A stretch of DNA of 54,745 nucleotides from Streptomyces sp. SID5910 (GCF_009862125.1 NZ_WWHX01000121.1:1-54745), one strand, 5' to 3'. Numbered from the stretch's first letter, positions 40,185-48,413 are shown. Program-made: numbers and translations. The notes: generated by a model not told the origin, from the sequence alone.

Positions 40185-40619
40185 ATGGGTGTCGAAAAGT
40201 CGATCGGTGTGACACTCGCCGCTGGGGAAGTTCAACGGGAACGGCATCGGGACGGTCAGCCAGTGGAGTCGTGGGGACGGGCCGCGCCCGGAGTCGAGCA
40301 GCACGCCGAGCGGGCGGCGGATACCGCCTGCCACCTCGCGGACCTCACCGGCCCGGGCGGCTGGAGCACGGCGGCCGCCGAGGACGTCCTCGACACGATC
40401 GACACCCTAACCGAGGCCCTGGGCGGCGCCGGGCCGGAGCTCGCGCAGGCCCTCGCCGCGGTGGCGGCCGCGACCGGCGACGCCCGCCGGCTCCTGGGCA
40501 TCGCCGTCGACGACCCGCAGCCGGAGCCGCCCGCCGCCGCGGCGTTCGTGCCCGCCGCGCGCAGGCCACGGCGGCGCGGCCTCGGCCCCGGCTTCCAGGG
40601 CATCCGTACGGCCCCCTGA
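40185..40619 (+). CDS. Unrecognised helical protein (start uncertain)
   Basis: Not recognised. Ala-rich helices (WSTAAAEDVLDTIDTLTEALGGAGPELAQALAAV) and an Arg-rich tail. ATG 40185 is the longest start; GTG 40263 is an alternative. Divergent from the gene at 40126. Confidence 0.6.
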   Translation: MGVEKSIGVTLAAGEVQRERHRDGQPVESWGRAAPGVEQHAERAADTACHLADLTGPGGWSTAAAEDVLDTIDTLTEALGGAGPELAQALAAVAAATGDARRLLGIAVDDPQPEPPAAAAFVPAARRPRRRGLGPGFQGIRTAP

Positions 40620-40633
40620 GCGCCCCGTACGAC

Positions 40634-40685
40634 GACGGGCCCTTATTGGACCTGTTGGGGCTAACAGGTCTCACAGGGGCCCGTC
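40634..40685. repeat. Dispersed palindrome, copy 10, in a convergent terminator
   Basis: GACCTGTT/AACAGGTC around GGGGCT, enclosed by a 9-bp outer stem GACGGGCCC/GGGCCCGTC. It separates convergent genes ending at 40619 and 40729. Confidence 0.85.
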
Positions 40686-40728
40686 TGCGGTTTCGTGAGC
40701 GGGTCTGTCCGGGGGTCTGTCAGCGGGC

Positions 40729-41424
40729 CTACCGGGCTTCGGGCACCGCGACCGGGTTGTCGCCGAGGTAGCCCAGGCGCTCATCCACGTTCGCCTCGGC
40801 CTGCCGCTGGCGGCCGACGTGCGCACGGTCGGCGGCCCAGCCGGTCTTCGTCTTGCACTGCTCGCCGTCGGCGGCCTCGCACTTCTCGCACGGCAGGCGC
40901 AGGACCTCGACGGCGACCGCGGCGTCCCGCTCCCGGCGCCGCCGGGCGGAGGCGGCCTTGGACTCCCAGCCGATCCCGATGCCGTCCATCGCCTCCGGGT
41001 ACGTCGTGGTGGCGCCGCAGCCGGGGCGCTTGGCGTCCTGCGCGAGCTTGAGGAGCTGCCAGACGGTCGGCACGATCGCCGGGCCGCCGAAGTCCTGCCG
41101 GTCGGATGCCCGGGCGGCCACGCCCCAGGGGTCGCCGGTGGGGAAGGTGGTGACGAGCGGTACCTCGCCGTCGACGATGCGGGCGAGGAAGCTCATGCGC
41201 TCGCCGTTCTCCCGTACGGACGAGGCGGTGGAGCGCAGGGAGTCGATGACGTCGGCGAGCTCCACCGGGGTGGCCGGCACCTCGGCGGCCCTGGCCAGTT
41301 GCCGGAGCCTCAGCTCGATGGCCGACAGCTCGGTGGCCAGCTCGTCGAAGGTGATGTGCGCGCCCGCCATCAGGTGGGCGGTGTCCGTCGCGGTGGCGGA
41401 CTCGTGGGTGTCGTTGGTACGCAT
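40729..41424 (-). CDS. Protein with C-terminal phage-type zinc finger
   Basis: A 231-residue protein. Helical N-terminal half. The C-terminus has LPCEKCEAADGEQCKTKTG...AHVGRQRQA, the CxxC...C...H pattern of the small DNA-binding zinc fingers in actinophage and plasmid proteins. It is the last gene of a minus-strand group, two bases from the previous stop. Confidence 0.7.
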   Translation of the reverse strand: MRTNDTHESATATDTAHLMAGAHITFDELATELSAIELRLRQLARAAEVPATPVELADVIDSLRSTASSVRENGERMSFLARIVDGEVPLVTTFPTGDPWGVAARASDRQDFGGPAIVPTVWQLLKLAQDAKRPGCGATTTYPEAMDGIGIGWESKAASARRRRERDAAVAVEVLRLPCEKCEAADGEQCKTKTGWAADRAHVGRQRQAEANVDERLGYLGDNPVAVPEAR

Positions 41425-41426
41425 GG

Positions 41427-41654
41427 TCAGCTCCTGGTGGTCGGGGGCGGGTCGATGAGGGAGGGGTCGCGGCCGTCGAGGGCGCCCCACAGGCGGGCGC
41501 CGACGATCTCGGACAGGACGATGTTGGCGCCGCTGCCGTCGGCCAGGACGACGGGCACGACCAGGGCCGTGCTGCCGTCGGACCGGTCGGTCGCGCGCCA
41601 GGCGCGTTCGACGACGTCGGCGATGTGGATGAGCGGATCGGTGCTGCTGCTCAC
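41427..41654 (-). CDS. Small hypothetical protein (75 residues)
   Basis: Not recognised. GTG 41654 chosen; codon bias fades upstream of it. Contains HIADVVERAWRATDRSDGSTALVVPVVLADGSG. Likely co-translated with 40729-41424. Confidence 0.55.
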   Translation of the reverse strand: MSSSTDPLIHIADVVERAWRATDRSDGSTALVVPVVLADGSGANIVLSEIVGARLWGALDGRDPSLIDPPPTTRS

Positions 41655-41862
41655 GGAGTTCGGCTTTCTGCTCGGACAAGGCGTCTCGGGCTCGGACCGG
41701 TGGGTGCTGGGGGACTTCGCCGTCCCCCAGACCCCCGCTCCCCCGGCACTGCCCGGCGCGGACGGGAGCGTTGGGGAACAGCTCCGTACGCGCCGGACAG
41801 CACCGGGGCCCGATGCCCTGAGCTGGGCAAGTGCGTGTTTTCCGACCGGGAATGAGGTGCGC

Positions 41863-42072
41863 TCAGTCCGTGTCGGGGTCGGTGCAGCCCGTGTCGAGCT
41901 GGAGGTAGGCGCGCTGTCCGCCGTCGTACTCCCGGGCGCTGGTGGACTGGAACTCGCGGGCCAGGACGTCAAGGACGGCCTGGACGGTCGCCTCGGTGCC
42001 GCAGATCCGGATGTCCGCGACCCCGGGCAGGTAGGTGCGCTCGGTCCGCTCGCGGCGGGTACGGGCGGCCAT
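41863..42072 (-). CDS. Small hypothetical protein (69 residues)
   Basis: Basic N-terminus then VADIRICGTEATVQAVLDVLAREF, an alpha/beta ferredoxin-like pattern often seen in small Streptomyces plasmid proteins. ATG overlaps the previous stop (ATGA). Function unknown. Confidence 0.65.
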   Translation of the reverse strand: MAARTRRERTERTYLPGVADIRICGTEATVQAVLDVLAREFQSTSAREYDGGQRAYLQLDTGCTDPDTD

Positions 42073-43124
42073 CAGACGAAGCTCACGCGCGCGACGACGG
42101 CCAGGAGCTCGCCCGCGTCGCCCGCGGCCTCCATCGCCCCGGGTGCCTCGGGTTCGGCGACCGGGCCGACGACCAGCATGTGCCGGACGCGGTCGAGCAG
42201 GTCCCACCACTCGTCGGGCACGCTCACGGACTCGGCGGCCCGCCACAGCTCGATGTCGTCCTTGCCGCCGGCGTCTACGTGGACCAGGCCCTGCAGGGAA
42301 CGGTCCGAGATCCGGGCGCGCACCTGCCACCGCGAGTTCGTGTCCGGCATCCCGTGCAGCCCCCAGTGCTCCCAGTCGGTGCGGGCCTCCAGGTCCAAGA
42401 TCCCGGCGGCCTCCTCTTCCGGGTACAGCAGGAGCATCGGCATCGTCTGGCCCTCGGGGGTGGACGTCTGCATGAGCATCACGCCGTACGCCGGGGCCAG
42501 GGCGTAGGTGTCGACGTCGTCGCCCAGGTCGAGGTCGTCGAGCGTGACCACCGTGATCCCGGCCTCGCGGAAGGTGTCCATCGGGTCGGCCGGCCGCTGC
42601 CTCGGCGGCGCCGTCGTCAGCTTGTCGACGAGGTCGGCGGGCAGCGGGGTGCCCATCGCCCAGTGGTCGAGCGCGTCCTCCAGGAGGTCGGAGGCGGCCG
42701 CGTCGTCCATTGCCTCGACGGCGGCCAGAGCCGCGCCCCCGTCACCGTTCCCGGCGTTCGCCGCCCGGGCCAGCGGAGCCCACGACCGGGAGGTGTCCGA
42801 GGCGAACGCGCCGGGCCCGATGCCCGCGAGCTCCCCGTAGACGGCCCCCGCCAGCGCGGCCAGCGTCGGCCGGTGTTCGGTGCGGAGTTTCTCCGCCAGC
42901 GACTTCTGGCACGGCTTGCAGCCCGCCCGGCACGCGGCCACCAGGCGCGCGGCGAGTTCGGTGTCGAGTTCCCGGCCAGCGGCGTACGGGAGTTCCCCGA
43001 GGGCGGCCATGTCCGGCAGCGGCGTGTGCGTGTGGAGAGTTCCGGCGGCCGCGGACGCGTGCGAGGCCCCGGTGCGCTGCGCCTTCTTCTTGGCGCGCGA
43101 CTTCTTCCCGTGATTCTTGACCAC
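42072..43124 (-). CDS. Unrecognised 350-residue protein
   Basis: Not recognised. GTG 43124 with GGAGA. A very basic start (KNHGKKSRAKKKAQRTG), a cysteine cluster CRAGCKPCQ near residue 70, a helical middle, then a beta-rich second half (GITVVTLDDLDLGDDVDTYALAPAYGVMLM). The basic start and Cys cluster suggest nucleic-acid contact. It begins downstream of the nested inverted-repeat region. Confidence 0.7.
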   Translation of the reverse strand: MVKNHGKKSRAKKKAQRTGASHASAAAGTLHTHTPLPDMAALGELPYAAGRELDTELAARLVAACRAGCKPCQKSLAEKLRTEHRPTLAALAGAVYGELAGIGPGAFASDTSRSWAPLARAANAGNGDGGAALAAVEAMDDAAASDLLEDALDHWAMGTPLPADLVDKLTTAPPRQRPADPMDTFREAGITVVTLDDLDLGDDVDTYALAPAYGVMLMQTSTPEGQTMPMLLLYPEEEAAGILDLEARTDWEHWGLHGMPDTNSRWQVRARISDRSLQGLVHVDAGGKDDIELWRAAESVSVPDEWWDLLDRVRHMLVVGPVAEPEAPGAMEAAGDAGELLAVVARVSFV

Positions 43125-43724
43125 AGCGGTCTCCGTCTCGTGGAGCGGTGCAGCGGTTACCCATGACCCGATGCGCGCTCCGAGAAGGACTCGACTGCGG
43201 GCATACGGAAGTGGTGGTTCGTGGAGGCGAACTCGGTTGGTGCTCCGCACTGATGCGCTGGGATCCCGATTACTCGAGGTCCTGGCACCTCCGCCTCAGA
43301 TGGCTCCCAGTCATGGGCTGAGGCTTGGCTTGGGCCCGTGCGTGGGCCGTGCTCAGCACGGTACCGCCCACCACCGACAGCGGGGCACGGAACGCGCGAG
43401 ATCCGCCCGAAAGAGGACGGCGGGGAAACCCCGGGAGTTCGCCGGCGGACAACTCCCGGCGCCCGCCCAGGGTGTAAACCCACCTGTAGACCAGGGTGTG
43501 AACGGCGCTGTCCCGCACACCCGCTCCGACCTGCGCCTCCTGCCCCCCAGACATGTGCCCACCCACTCCCCTCGTCCCTCAGAGAGTGGGTGGGCACATC
43601 TCAGTTGGTCAGGAAGGTCGGAGCGGGTGTGCGGGACAGCGTGGAAGTACGGGGAATGGCGAAAGAGAGCAGAAGACAACAAATTCGGGGCGGGTGGGAC
43701 TGGTGTGACGGGGAGTCGGGAGTA
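43125..43724. other. 600-base gene-free region rich in inverted repeats
   Basis: Between two minus-strand genes. Besides the nested repeat at 43506-43641 it has CCGGGAGTT/AACTCCCGG (43431-43439, 43451-43459), GCCTCA/TGAGGC (43293, 43319) and CGTGC-TCA-GCACG (43347-43359). ORFs crossing it have poor codon bias and are not called. Candidates are a single-strand origin, partition site or structured RNA. Confidence 0.6.
43506..43641. repeat. Nested inverted repeat (27-bp outer, 16-bp inner arms)
   Basis: Outer arms 43506-43532 and 43615-43641 are perfect complements of 27 bp. Inside them, arms 43553-43568 and 43584-43599 are perfect 16-bp complements. Together they give a two-storey cruciform or hairpin of 136 bases. 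Confidence 0.9.
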
Positions 43725-44360
43725 TCAGGCGAAGGAGGACGGAGGGGGTGCGGGGAGTTCGGTGGGCGGAGTGTCGGGGGCGGTCTGGGCGAGGGCGAGC
43801 TGGAGGCGTTCAGCGAGGCCGGCGAATTCGGTGGACTCGGCGCGGTCGTGTTCGTCGTGGAGCTCCTGGGCGGTGAACTCGTCGAGAACCTGGTCGAAGC
43901 TCTTGGCGTTCGGCCCGTAGTGCTCAGGGAAGACCCGGGCGAGCCACCAGGCGGCCGCGCGCCAGTCCGGCCGGAGGTAGCGCGTCTGGCGTTCCTCGAC
44001 GTCGAGACCGGTGACTGGGTCGGTGTAAGTGCGCACGCGTTCTTCTAGGACGAGGCTCCCGGCCCCGGCCTGCAGAACCCGGGTGAGCGCCTGGGTGGCC
44101 ATCCGTGCCCGGGCGCGCTCCACCCGATGGAACAGGTCCACGTACGCGTCGTCGCGCGGGTCGGCGGGTTCTCCGTCCTCACGGGCCTCGGCGGCGTCGC
44201 GGCCGCGGCCCATCCACCGGGCGAGGGTGGCCCGGGAAACTCCGGCGGCCTCGGCGGCGAGGGAGGTGGCGGCCCCGACGGCGGAGGCCCTGACGACGGC
44301 GTCGACGCGCTCCGGGGTCAGCAGTGACGGGCGGCCCGGGCGGCGGTTGTTCGTTCTCAT
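43725..44360 (-). CDS. HTH protein, terminase-small-subunit-like
   Basis: A 211-residue protein. Residues about 8-55 form a helix-turn-helix (RPSLLTPERVDAVVRASAVGAATSLAAEAAGVSRATLARWMGRG), followed by VDLFHRVERARARMATQAL, the pattern of phage terminase small subunits and related DNA-binding proteins. No terminase large subunit is present, so packaging is unlikely; a role in partition or regulation is more plausible given its position divergent from parA. Confidence 0.7.
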   Translation of the reverse strand: MRTNNRRPGRPSLLTPERVDAVVRASAVGAATSLAAEAAGVSRATLARWMGRGRDAAEAREDGEPADPRDDAYVDLFHRVERARARMATQALTRVLQAGAGSLVLEERVRTYTDPVTGLDVEERQTRYLRPDWRAAAWWLARVFPEHYGPNAKSFDQVLDEFTAQELHDEHDRAESTEFAGLAERLQLALAQTAPDTPPTELPAPPPSSFA

Positions 44361-44676
44361 GCCGGCGGACCGTACGGACGCGACTGGCTACCGTCGCGTC
44401 CTTATCGCGCGTTGTGCGACAGACCCACGTGCGCGCGGGCGCGAGGTCTCACCGCGTGGGCCGGGCGGTTCGCGCTGGTCAAGAGGCCAGGGCGGTCAGC
44501 CCTGTTGGACCCAACGGGGTTAACCACGTTGAGAGCAGCGCCCTGGCCTGCTGTTTTCCCCGTTCGAGCGGATCGGTGCGCGGTGCGCGTACGGGCCGTG
44601 CACAGGCGGTACGGTCGGGCGACGACGCAGTTCCCACGGGGAGGCAGAGAGGTCTGATGGCGATGAGGAGAGGTAC
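44361..44676. other. Divergent region upstream of parA
   Basis: 316 bases without a gene. It has an AGGCCAGGGCG/CGCCCTGGCCT inverted repeat (44484-44494, 44539-44549) that encloses dispersed palindrome copy 11. It should contain the parA promoter and may include the partition site. Confidence 0.45.
44495..44525. repeat. Dispersed palindrome, copy 11
   Basis: GGTCAGCCCTGTTGG...CCAACGGGGTTAACC: same left arm as copy 2, imperfect right arm. It is in a divergent promoter region, not at a 3' end. Confidence 0.7.
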
Positions 44677-45606
44677 ATGTCCCTGACGGTTCTGGAGCCG
44701 CTGCCCAAGCTGGCTCACGCGCAGGAGATCGTGCGCCAGTGGGCACCGGAGGGTCCGTACCCCGGCCTTCGCCCGCAGATCCTGGTTCCCGAGCACATCC
44801 CGGTCGTCCCGCCCGCCCTCACCGGCAAGCGGACATACGTGATCTTCAACCAGAAGGGCGGCGCCGGGAAGACGACGTCCAGCATCGAGCTGGCGTGCGC
44901 CTTCGTGGCCATGGGCTACACGGTCCGTCTGATCGACGGCGACCCGCAGAACGCCGGCCTGACGGCGATCATGCCGCCCATTCTCGGCGACGACGTGCCC
45001 ACCGAGATCGAGCAGCGCATCACGCTCAAGCAGGTCATGTACAACAAGGCCGGGCTGGACAACGCCACCTACCGCACGCGGTACGAGAACCTCTACCTGG
45101 TTCCCTCGTACGCGGACTGCGGCATCGTCGAGCTCGACGGCCGTATCCAGCAGGAGGCGCGGCTCCGGCTGGCCATCGCCAAGTCGGCGGCGCCCGTCGA
45201 CATCGAGATCCTCGACTGCCCCGGAAGCCTGGGGAAGCTCTCGTCGTACGCGGTGGCCGCGGCCGACGAGATGCTCGTGCCGCTGCAGGTCTCGGGCGTC
45301 GACGAGTACAGCCTGCCGGAGACGCTGGAGACCGTCCGGGCCGCCCAGGAAGCGCACCCCGGCCTGACCGTGCGGGCCGTGATGCTGACGGCCTGGCACC
45401 GGATCGACTACACGCGCGATCTCGCGCTGACGGTCCGGGAGCAGTACCCCGAATCGATCATCGTGCCGCTGCGGCGCAGCAAGAACGGCGCCATCGCGGC
45501 GAAGAAGAACCAGCCGATCCGCGAGGTCGACCCGACGGGCACGACCGCCTCCGACTTCGAGCAGTTCGCCCGTCTCCTGCTTCCCCCGAAGGAGCTCAGC
45601 CAGTGA
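44677..45606 (+). CDS. parA: ParA-type partition ATPase
   Basis: A 309-residue ParA/MinD-family ATPase. An N-terminal extension of about 50 residues precedes the deviant Walker A QKGGAGKTT (60-67), then RLIDGDPQNAGLT (Walker A') and IEILDCPGSLGKLS (Walker B). ParA moves plasmid copies apart using ATP on the nucleoid. It is co-translated with the next gene (GTGA). ATG 44677 with GAGGAGAGG upstream. Confidence 0.93.
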   Translation: MSLTVLEPLPKLAHAQEIVRQWAPEGPYPGLRPQILVPEHIPVVPPALTGKRTYVIFNQKGGAGKTTSSIELACAFVAMGYTVRLIDGDPQNAGLTAIMPPILGDDVPTEIEQRITLKQVMYNKAGLDNATYRTRYENLYLVPSYADCGIVELDGRIQQEARLRLAIAKSAAPVDIEILDCPGSLGKLSSYAVAAADEMLVPLQVSGVDEYSLPETLETVRAAQEAHPGLTVRAVMLTAWHRIDYTRDLALTVREQYPESIIVPLRRSKNGAIAAKKNQPIREVDPTGTTASDFEQFARLLLPPKELSQ

Positions 45607-45911
45607 GCAGCACCCCGTTCGCCAACAACGGCATCCTCGGCAAACGGCTCGGTCCCATCCCGACCGAGGGCAAGAAGGAGAAGGTGCCGGCCTACATGAC
45701 CGGTGAGGCGCTGAACCGGCTGCGGAACGCGGTGGTCGCACTGCAGAAGCTCGACGACGATGACGCCGACATCCCGGTGTCGCTGTCCGCGTACGTGGAG
45801 CAGGCCGTCCTGGAGCGGATCGAGCGGGACGAGCTGACGTACAACAACGGCCAGCCGTTCAAGCAGCGCCGTCAGCGCAACCTGAAGACGGGGCCGCCCG
45901 GGCTGAAGTAG
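45603..45911 (+). CDS. Small ParB-like partner of ParA
   Basis: A 102-residue protein from GTG 45603. VPAYMTGEALNRLRNAVVALQKLDDDDADIPVSLSAYVEQAVLERIERDEL reads as a ribbon-helix-helix domain with an added helix, the usual form of centromere-binding partners in small ParA systems. The basic tail (QRRQRNLKTG) may contact DNA. Followed by a terminator. Confidence 0.8.
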   Translation: MSSTPFANNGILGKRLGPIPTEGKKEKVPAYMTGEALNRLRNAVVALQKLDDDDADIPVSLSAYVEQAVLERIERDELTYNNGQPFKQRRQRNLKTGPPGLK

Positions 45912-45931
45912 GACCGCCCCCGCCTCCCTGA

Positions 45932-45960
45932 CTGGCCCCGCCGGACTCCGGCGGGGCCAG
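45932..45960 (+). terminator. Terminator of the partition operon
   Basis: CTGGCCCCGCCGG/CCGGCGGGGCCAG, perfect 13-bp arms with an ACT loop. Confidence 0.85.
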
Positions 45961-45989
45961 TCGCGTTCCGGGGAACGCACGTCAGCAAC

Positions 45990-46020
45990 GGTTGGGGTTG
46001 TTGGTTCTAATGGGTCTAAT
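45990..46020. repeat. Dispersed palindrome, copy 12 (degenerate)
   Basis: GTTGTTGGTTCTAATGGGTCTAA keeps the TTGG..CTAA layout but no longer pairs well. It lies before the gene at 46051. Confidence 0.45.
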
Positions 46021-46050
46021 TCCTCGTTCGGCCGGTACGGCTGTCCGGAC

Positions 46051-47334
46051 ATGGCTACCGTGCCCAGCATGAAGAAGCCCGACGTCCTGGAGGAGCTGCC
46101 CGAGCTCCAGGAGGCCGTGGACGCCGTGTGCGAGCAAGCGCCCTCCGAGGCCCGCTGCCGGCAGATCCGCGCCCACGCCCGCGAGCTGGTCCGCGCCCTC
46201 CAGCACCCCGACCACCCGCTGACCGTCGCCGACGACCTGGCCGACGTCCTCGCCCGCGAATCGCTCCAGCGGTACGAGCGCCTGGCCCTGGTCGGGGAAC
46301 TGCGCGACCGGGGCGAGAATCGGCCCACGAGCGAGGCGACCGCGATGGTGCGCTCCGGGGTGATGGTGCTCCTGCAGCGCGAGCTCGGCCTGGAGGTCTT
46401 CCACCTGCGCCAGCTGGAACAGCTGCCCGGCAAGGAACCGGTCGACGTCTCCCGGCGCGAACGACTGCGCACCAGCCTGCAGACCCTCTCCGACGTCATC
46501 GGCACGGGTACCGGCTGGACCGTCGAGCGCGGCCTGCTCACCGGGAAGTACCCGCTGCGGGTGCGGATGCTCGCCATGGCCTCGGTCGTCCTGGACACCG
46601 GCGCCCGGGTCGGCGAGCTGTGCGCGCTGCGCCTGGAGGACCTCTCCCCCACCCTGGAGGAGATCCGGGTGCGGCGCCGGCCGCAGAACGCCCGCCCGGG
46701 CACGCCCGACGTCGTCGAGGTCTACCCGCTGCGCCGCGCGACCCGGGCCGCCCTGCAGCACTGGCTCCTGGTCCGCCGCCTGCTGATGACCGAGATGACC
46801 GGCGGCGCCGACTGGCTGTGGGTCTCGGTGCGCGGCAACCACGGCGGCACCGTCGCCGAGGACGTCGAGCCGGAGTACCGGCCCGCCGGCACCGCCCTGC
46901 AGCCGCGCGGCGTGGCCCGCAGCTACACCAGCACCGTCGCCAGGGTGAACCTTGACCTGGCGGGCACCGAGGGCTGGGAGCCGCTGCCCGTACGGATGGA
47001 GCAGCTGCGCCGCGGCGTAGCTGAACCCGAGCTGTACCTGGTGCCGCCGTCGCCGGACGCCGAGCGCGCCGCCCGGTTCATGACCGCGCTGGAGGAGGCC
47101 GGGCGGCGGCTGGCCGCGCTCCCGGACAGCGAGACGGTCGCCACCGCCGGGCGCAAGGACCGCAGGCAGGCGCGCGAGCTGCTGCGTGAGGCGTGGCGGG
47201 AGGGCATCGAGCACCGCGTCCAGCTCGCCGCCCTCGGCTCCTCGGGGCTGTTCGCGCTCGACATCCCGCGCACCGGGTGGGAGCCGGAGCTCCTGCGGGC
47301 GCTGGAACGCGCCGCGCACTTCACGCCGCTTTAG
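46051..47334 (+). CDS. Degenerate tyrosine recombinase-like protein
   Basis: A 427-residue protein. The first half is a helical core-binding region. VLDTGARVGELCALRLEDLS (Arg186) is box I of tyrosine recombinases, followed by RVRRRPQNARPGTPDVVEVYPLRR in the beta-hairpin position. The box II region has no HxxR (MEQLRRGVAEPELY stands near its place) and no clear nucleophile, and about 100 residues of charged helix follow. It is probably inactive for strand exchange and may serve as a DNA-binding or regulatory protein. No good ribosome site precedes ATG 46051; GTG 46060 or ATG 46069 are alternatives. Confidence 0.75.
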   Translation: MATVPSMKKPDVLEELPELQEAVDAVCEQAPSEARCRQIRAHARELVRALQHPDHPLTVADDLADVLARESLQRYERLALVGELRDRGENRPTSEATAMVRSGVMVLLQRELGLEVFHLRQLEQLPGKEPVDVSRRERLRTSLQTLSDVIGTGTGWTVERGLLTGKYPLRVRMLAMASVVLDTGARVGELCALRLEDLSPTLEEIRVRRRPQNARPGTPDVVEVYPLRRATRAALQHWLLVRRLLMTEMTGGADWLWVSVRGNHGGTVAEDVEPEYRPAGTALQPRGVARSYTSTVARVNLDLAGTEGWEPLPVRMEQLRRGVAEPELYLVPPSPDAERAARFMTALEEAGRRLAALPDSETVATAGRKDRRQARELLREAWREGIEHRVQLAALGSSGLFALDIPRTGWEPELLRALERAAHFTPL

Positions 47335-47351
47335 ACCTGTTGGACCTAACA
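47332..47351. repeat. Dispersed 3'-end palindrome, copy 13
   Basis: TAGACCTGTTGGACCTAACA, beginning with the stop codon of the preceding gene; pairing reduced to TGTT/AACA. An intrinsic terminator overlaps its end. Confidence 0.7.
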
Positions 47352-47381
47352 CCCCCGACCATCGCCGCAGGTCGGGGGTGT
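47349..47381 (+). terminator. Intrinsic terminator with T-tail
   Basis: ACACCCCCGACC/GGTCGGGGGTGT (47349-47360, 47370-47381) followed by TTTCTG. Confidence 0.88.
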
Positions 47382-47403
47382 TTCTGCGCCCGGACCACAT
47401 TTC

Positions 47404-47460
47404 GCCAACAGTGAGTTGGCCAACTTTGTATTGACATAGCCAACTCAGAGTTGGCATTCT
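47404..47460 (+). promoter_or_regulatory. Regulated promoter 3 (HIT/Nudix operon)
   Basis: TTGACA (47431-47436), 18-base spacer, CATTCT (47455-47460). The spacer holds the perfect palindrome GCCAACTCAGAGTTGGC; upstream lie GCCAACAGTGAGTTGGC (47404-47420) and the overlapping AGTTGGCCAACT (47414-47425). Nearly the same sequence as regulated promoter 2. Confidence 0.9.
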
Positions 47461-47511
47461 TGAGGGGTCGGGCCAACCGGGCCCGCATCACAGAGACACT
47501 CAGGGAGTTCC

Positions 47512-47895
47512 GTGGTGAAGATCAAGAAGTGCGTCTTCTGCGCCATCGCCGCCGGTGAGGCCCCGGCCGAGATCGTGAGGGAGTGGGACGACGCCGTGGC
47601 GATCCGCCCCCGCAGCGGCGGCTGCACCGACGGCCACGTCTTCGTCCTGCCGCGGGTCCACGTCGAGGACGCCGGCACCGACATCGAGGTGACCGTCGCG
47701 GTGATGCGCCGGGCGGCCGAGCTGATGGCCGAGCTGCCCGCCGCGAACCTCATCACGAGCAAGGGTGTCGAGGCGACGCAGTCCGTCTTCCACCTGCACG
47801 TCCACATCGTCCCCCGGCGGGACGGCGACGACCTGCCCCTGCCGTGGACCCCGCAGCACGAGGCCCGCGCCGCGCGCACCGGTGCTACGGCATGA
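47512..47895 (+). CDS. HIT-family protein (nucleotide hydrolase/transferase)
   Basis: A 127-residue histidine-triad protein (GTG 47512 or 47515). It starts KKCVFCAIAAGEAPAEIV, the zinc-half and nucleotide-pocket start of HIT proteins, and has the active-site triad HLHVHIV with the middle His as nucleophile. HIT enzymes cleave nucleotidyl phosphoramidates, dinucleotides or adenylylated compounds. First gene behind regulated promoter 3; ATGA overlap with a deoxyribosyltransferase-like gene. Confidence 0.9.
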   Translation: MVKIKKCVFCAIAAGEAPAEIVREWDDAVAIRPRSGGCTDGHVFVLPRVHVEDAGTDIEVTVAVMRRAAELMAELPAANLITSKGVEATQSVFHLHVHIVPRRDGDDLPLPWTPQHEARAARTGATA

Positions 47896-48413
47896 GCGCC
47901 GTCAGCCTGGTCATGGCCCGTGAGCCCCTGCCCGCCGGTCCGGCCGTGTTCCTGGCCGGCCCCACGCCGGACAAGGCCACTCCGGTCCCGTCCTGGCGGC
48001 CCGCCGCCGTCGAGGCCCTGGCTGCTCAGTGGACCGGCGACCAGCCCCTGACGGTGCTGACCCCCGAGTCCCGTGACGGCGTCCGGGCCGAGCGCTACGA
48101 GCACCAGGTCGACTGGGAGACCGAGGCCCGCGCCCACGCCGCGGCGATCCTCTTCTGGATCCCCCGCGACATGCGGACGATGCCGGGCATGACGACCAAC
48201 GTCGAGTTCGGCCTGGACGTCAGCACTGGCCGTGCGGTCCTCGGTGTTCCGGCCGACTGCCCCAACCCCGAGCGGAACAGGTACCTGATCTACGTGGCCC
48301 GCCGTCACGGCGTCCCGGTGTGCACCACGCTGACCGCCACGGCGGCCGCCGCGCTCGCCCTCGTCCACGGCGCCACCGCCCCCGTACTGCCGAGCCACCA
48401 GGAGACGAAGTGA
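47892..48413 (+). CDS. Nucleoside 2-deoxyribosyltransferase-like protein
   Basis: A 173-residue protein. PAVFLAGPTPDK is the first strand and phosphate loop of the nucleoside deoxyribosyltransferase fold; WRPAAVEALAAQW, VDWETEARAHAAAILFWIPRD and MPGMTTNVEFGLDVSTGRAVLGVP give the expected DW.E and N-Glu pattern (Glu near NVEFG as the putative nucleophile). Related enzymes break or exchange the N-glycosidic bond of (deoxy)nucleosides or nucleotides. Co-translated with the HIT gene before and a small gene after. Confidence 0.82.
   Translation: MSAVSLVMAREPLPAGPAVFLAGPTPDKATPVPSWRPAAVEALAAQWTGDQPLTVLTPESRDGVRAERYEHQVDWETEARAHAAAILFWIPRDMRTMPGMTTNVEFGLDVSTGRAVLGVPADCPNPERNRYLIYVARRHGVPVCTTLTATAAAALALVHGATAPVLPSHQETK

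Noticed and set aside
41655-41862. Plus-strand frame of 76 codons
   Set aside because: No ribosome site, Arg/Gly-rich shadow character, and it lies between minus-strand genes of one group.
43157-44048. Several overlapping frames on both strands around the nested inverted repeat
   Set aside because: Codon bias is poor, translations differ on each strand without domains, and the inverted repeats explain the open frames.
43725-44360. Prophage packaging gene
   Set aside because: Only a small-subunit-like HTH protein is present; no large terminase, portal or capsid gene is found, so a phage origin is not supported.
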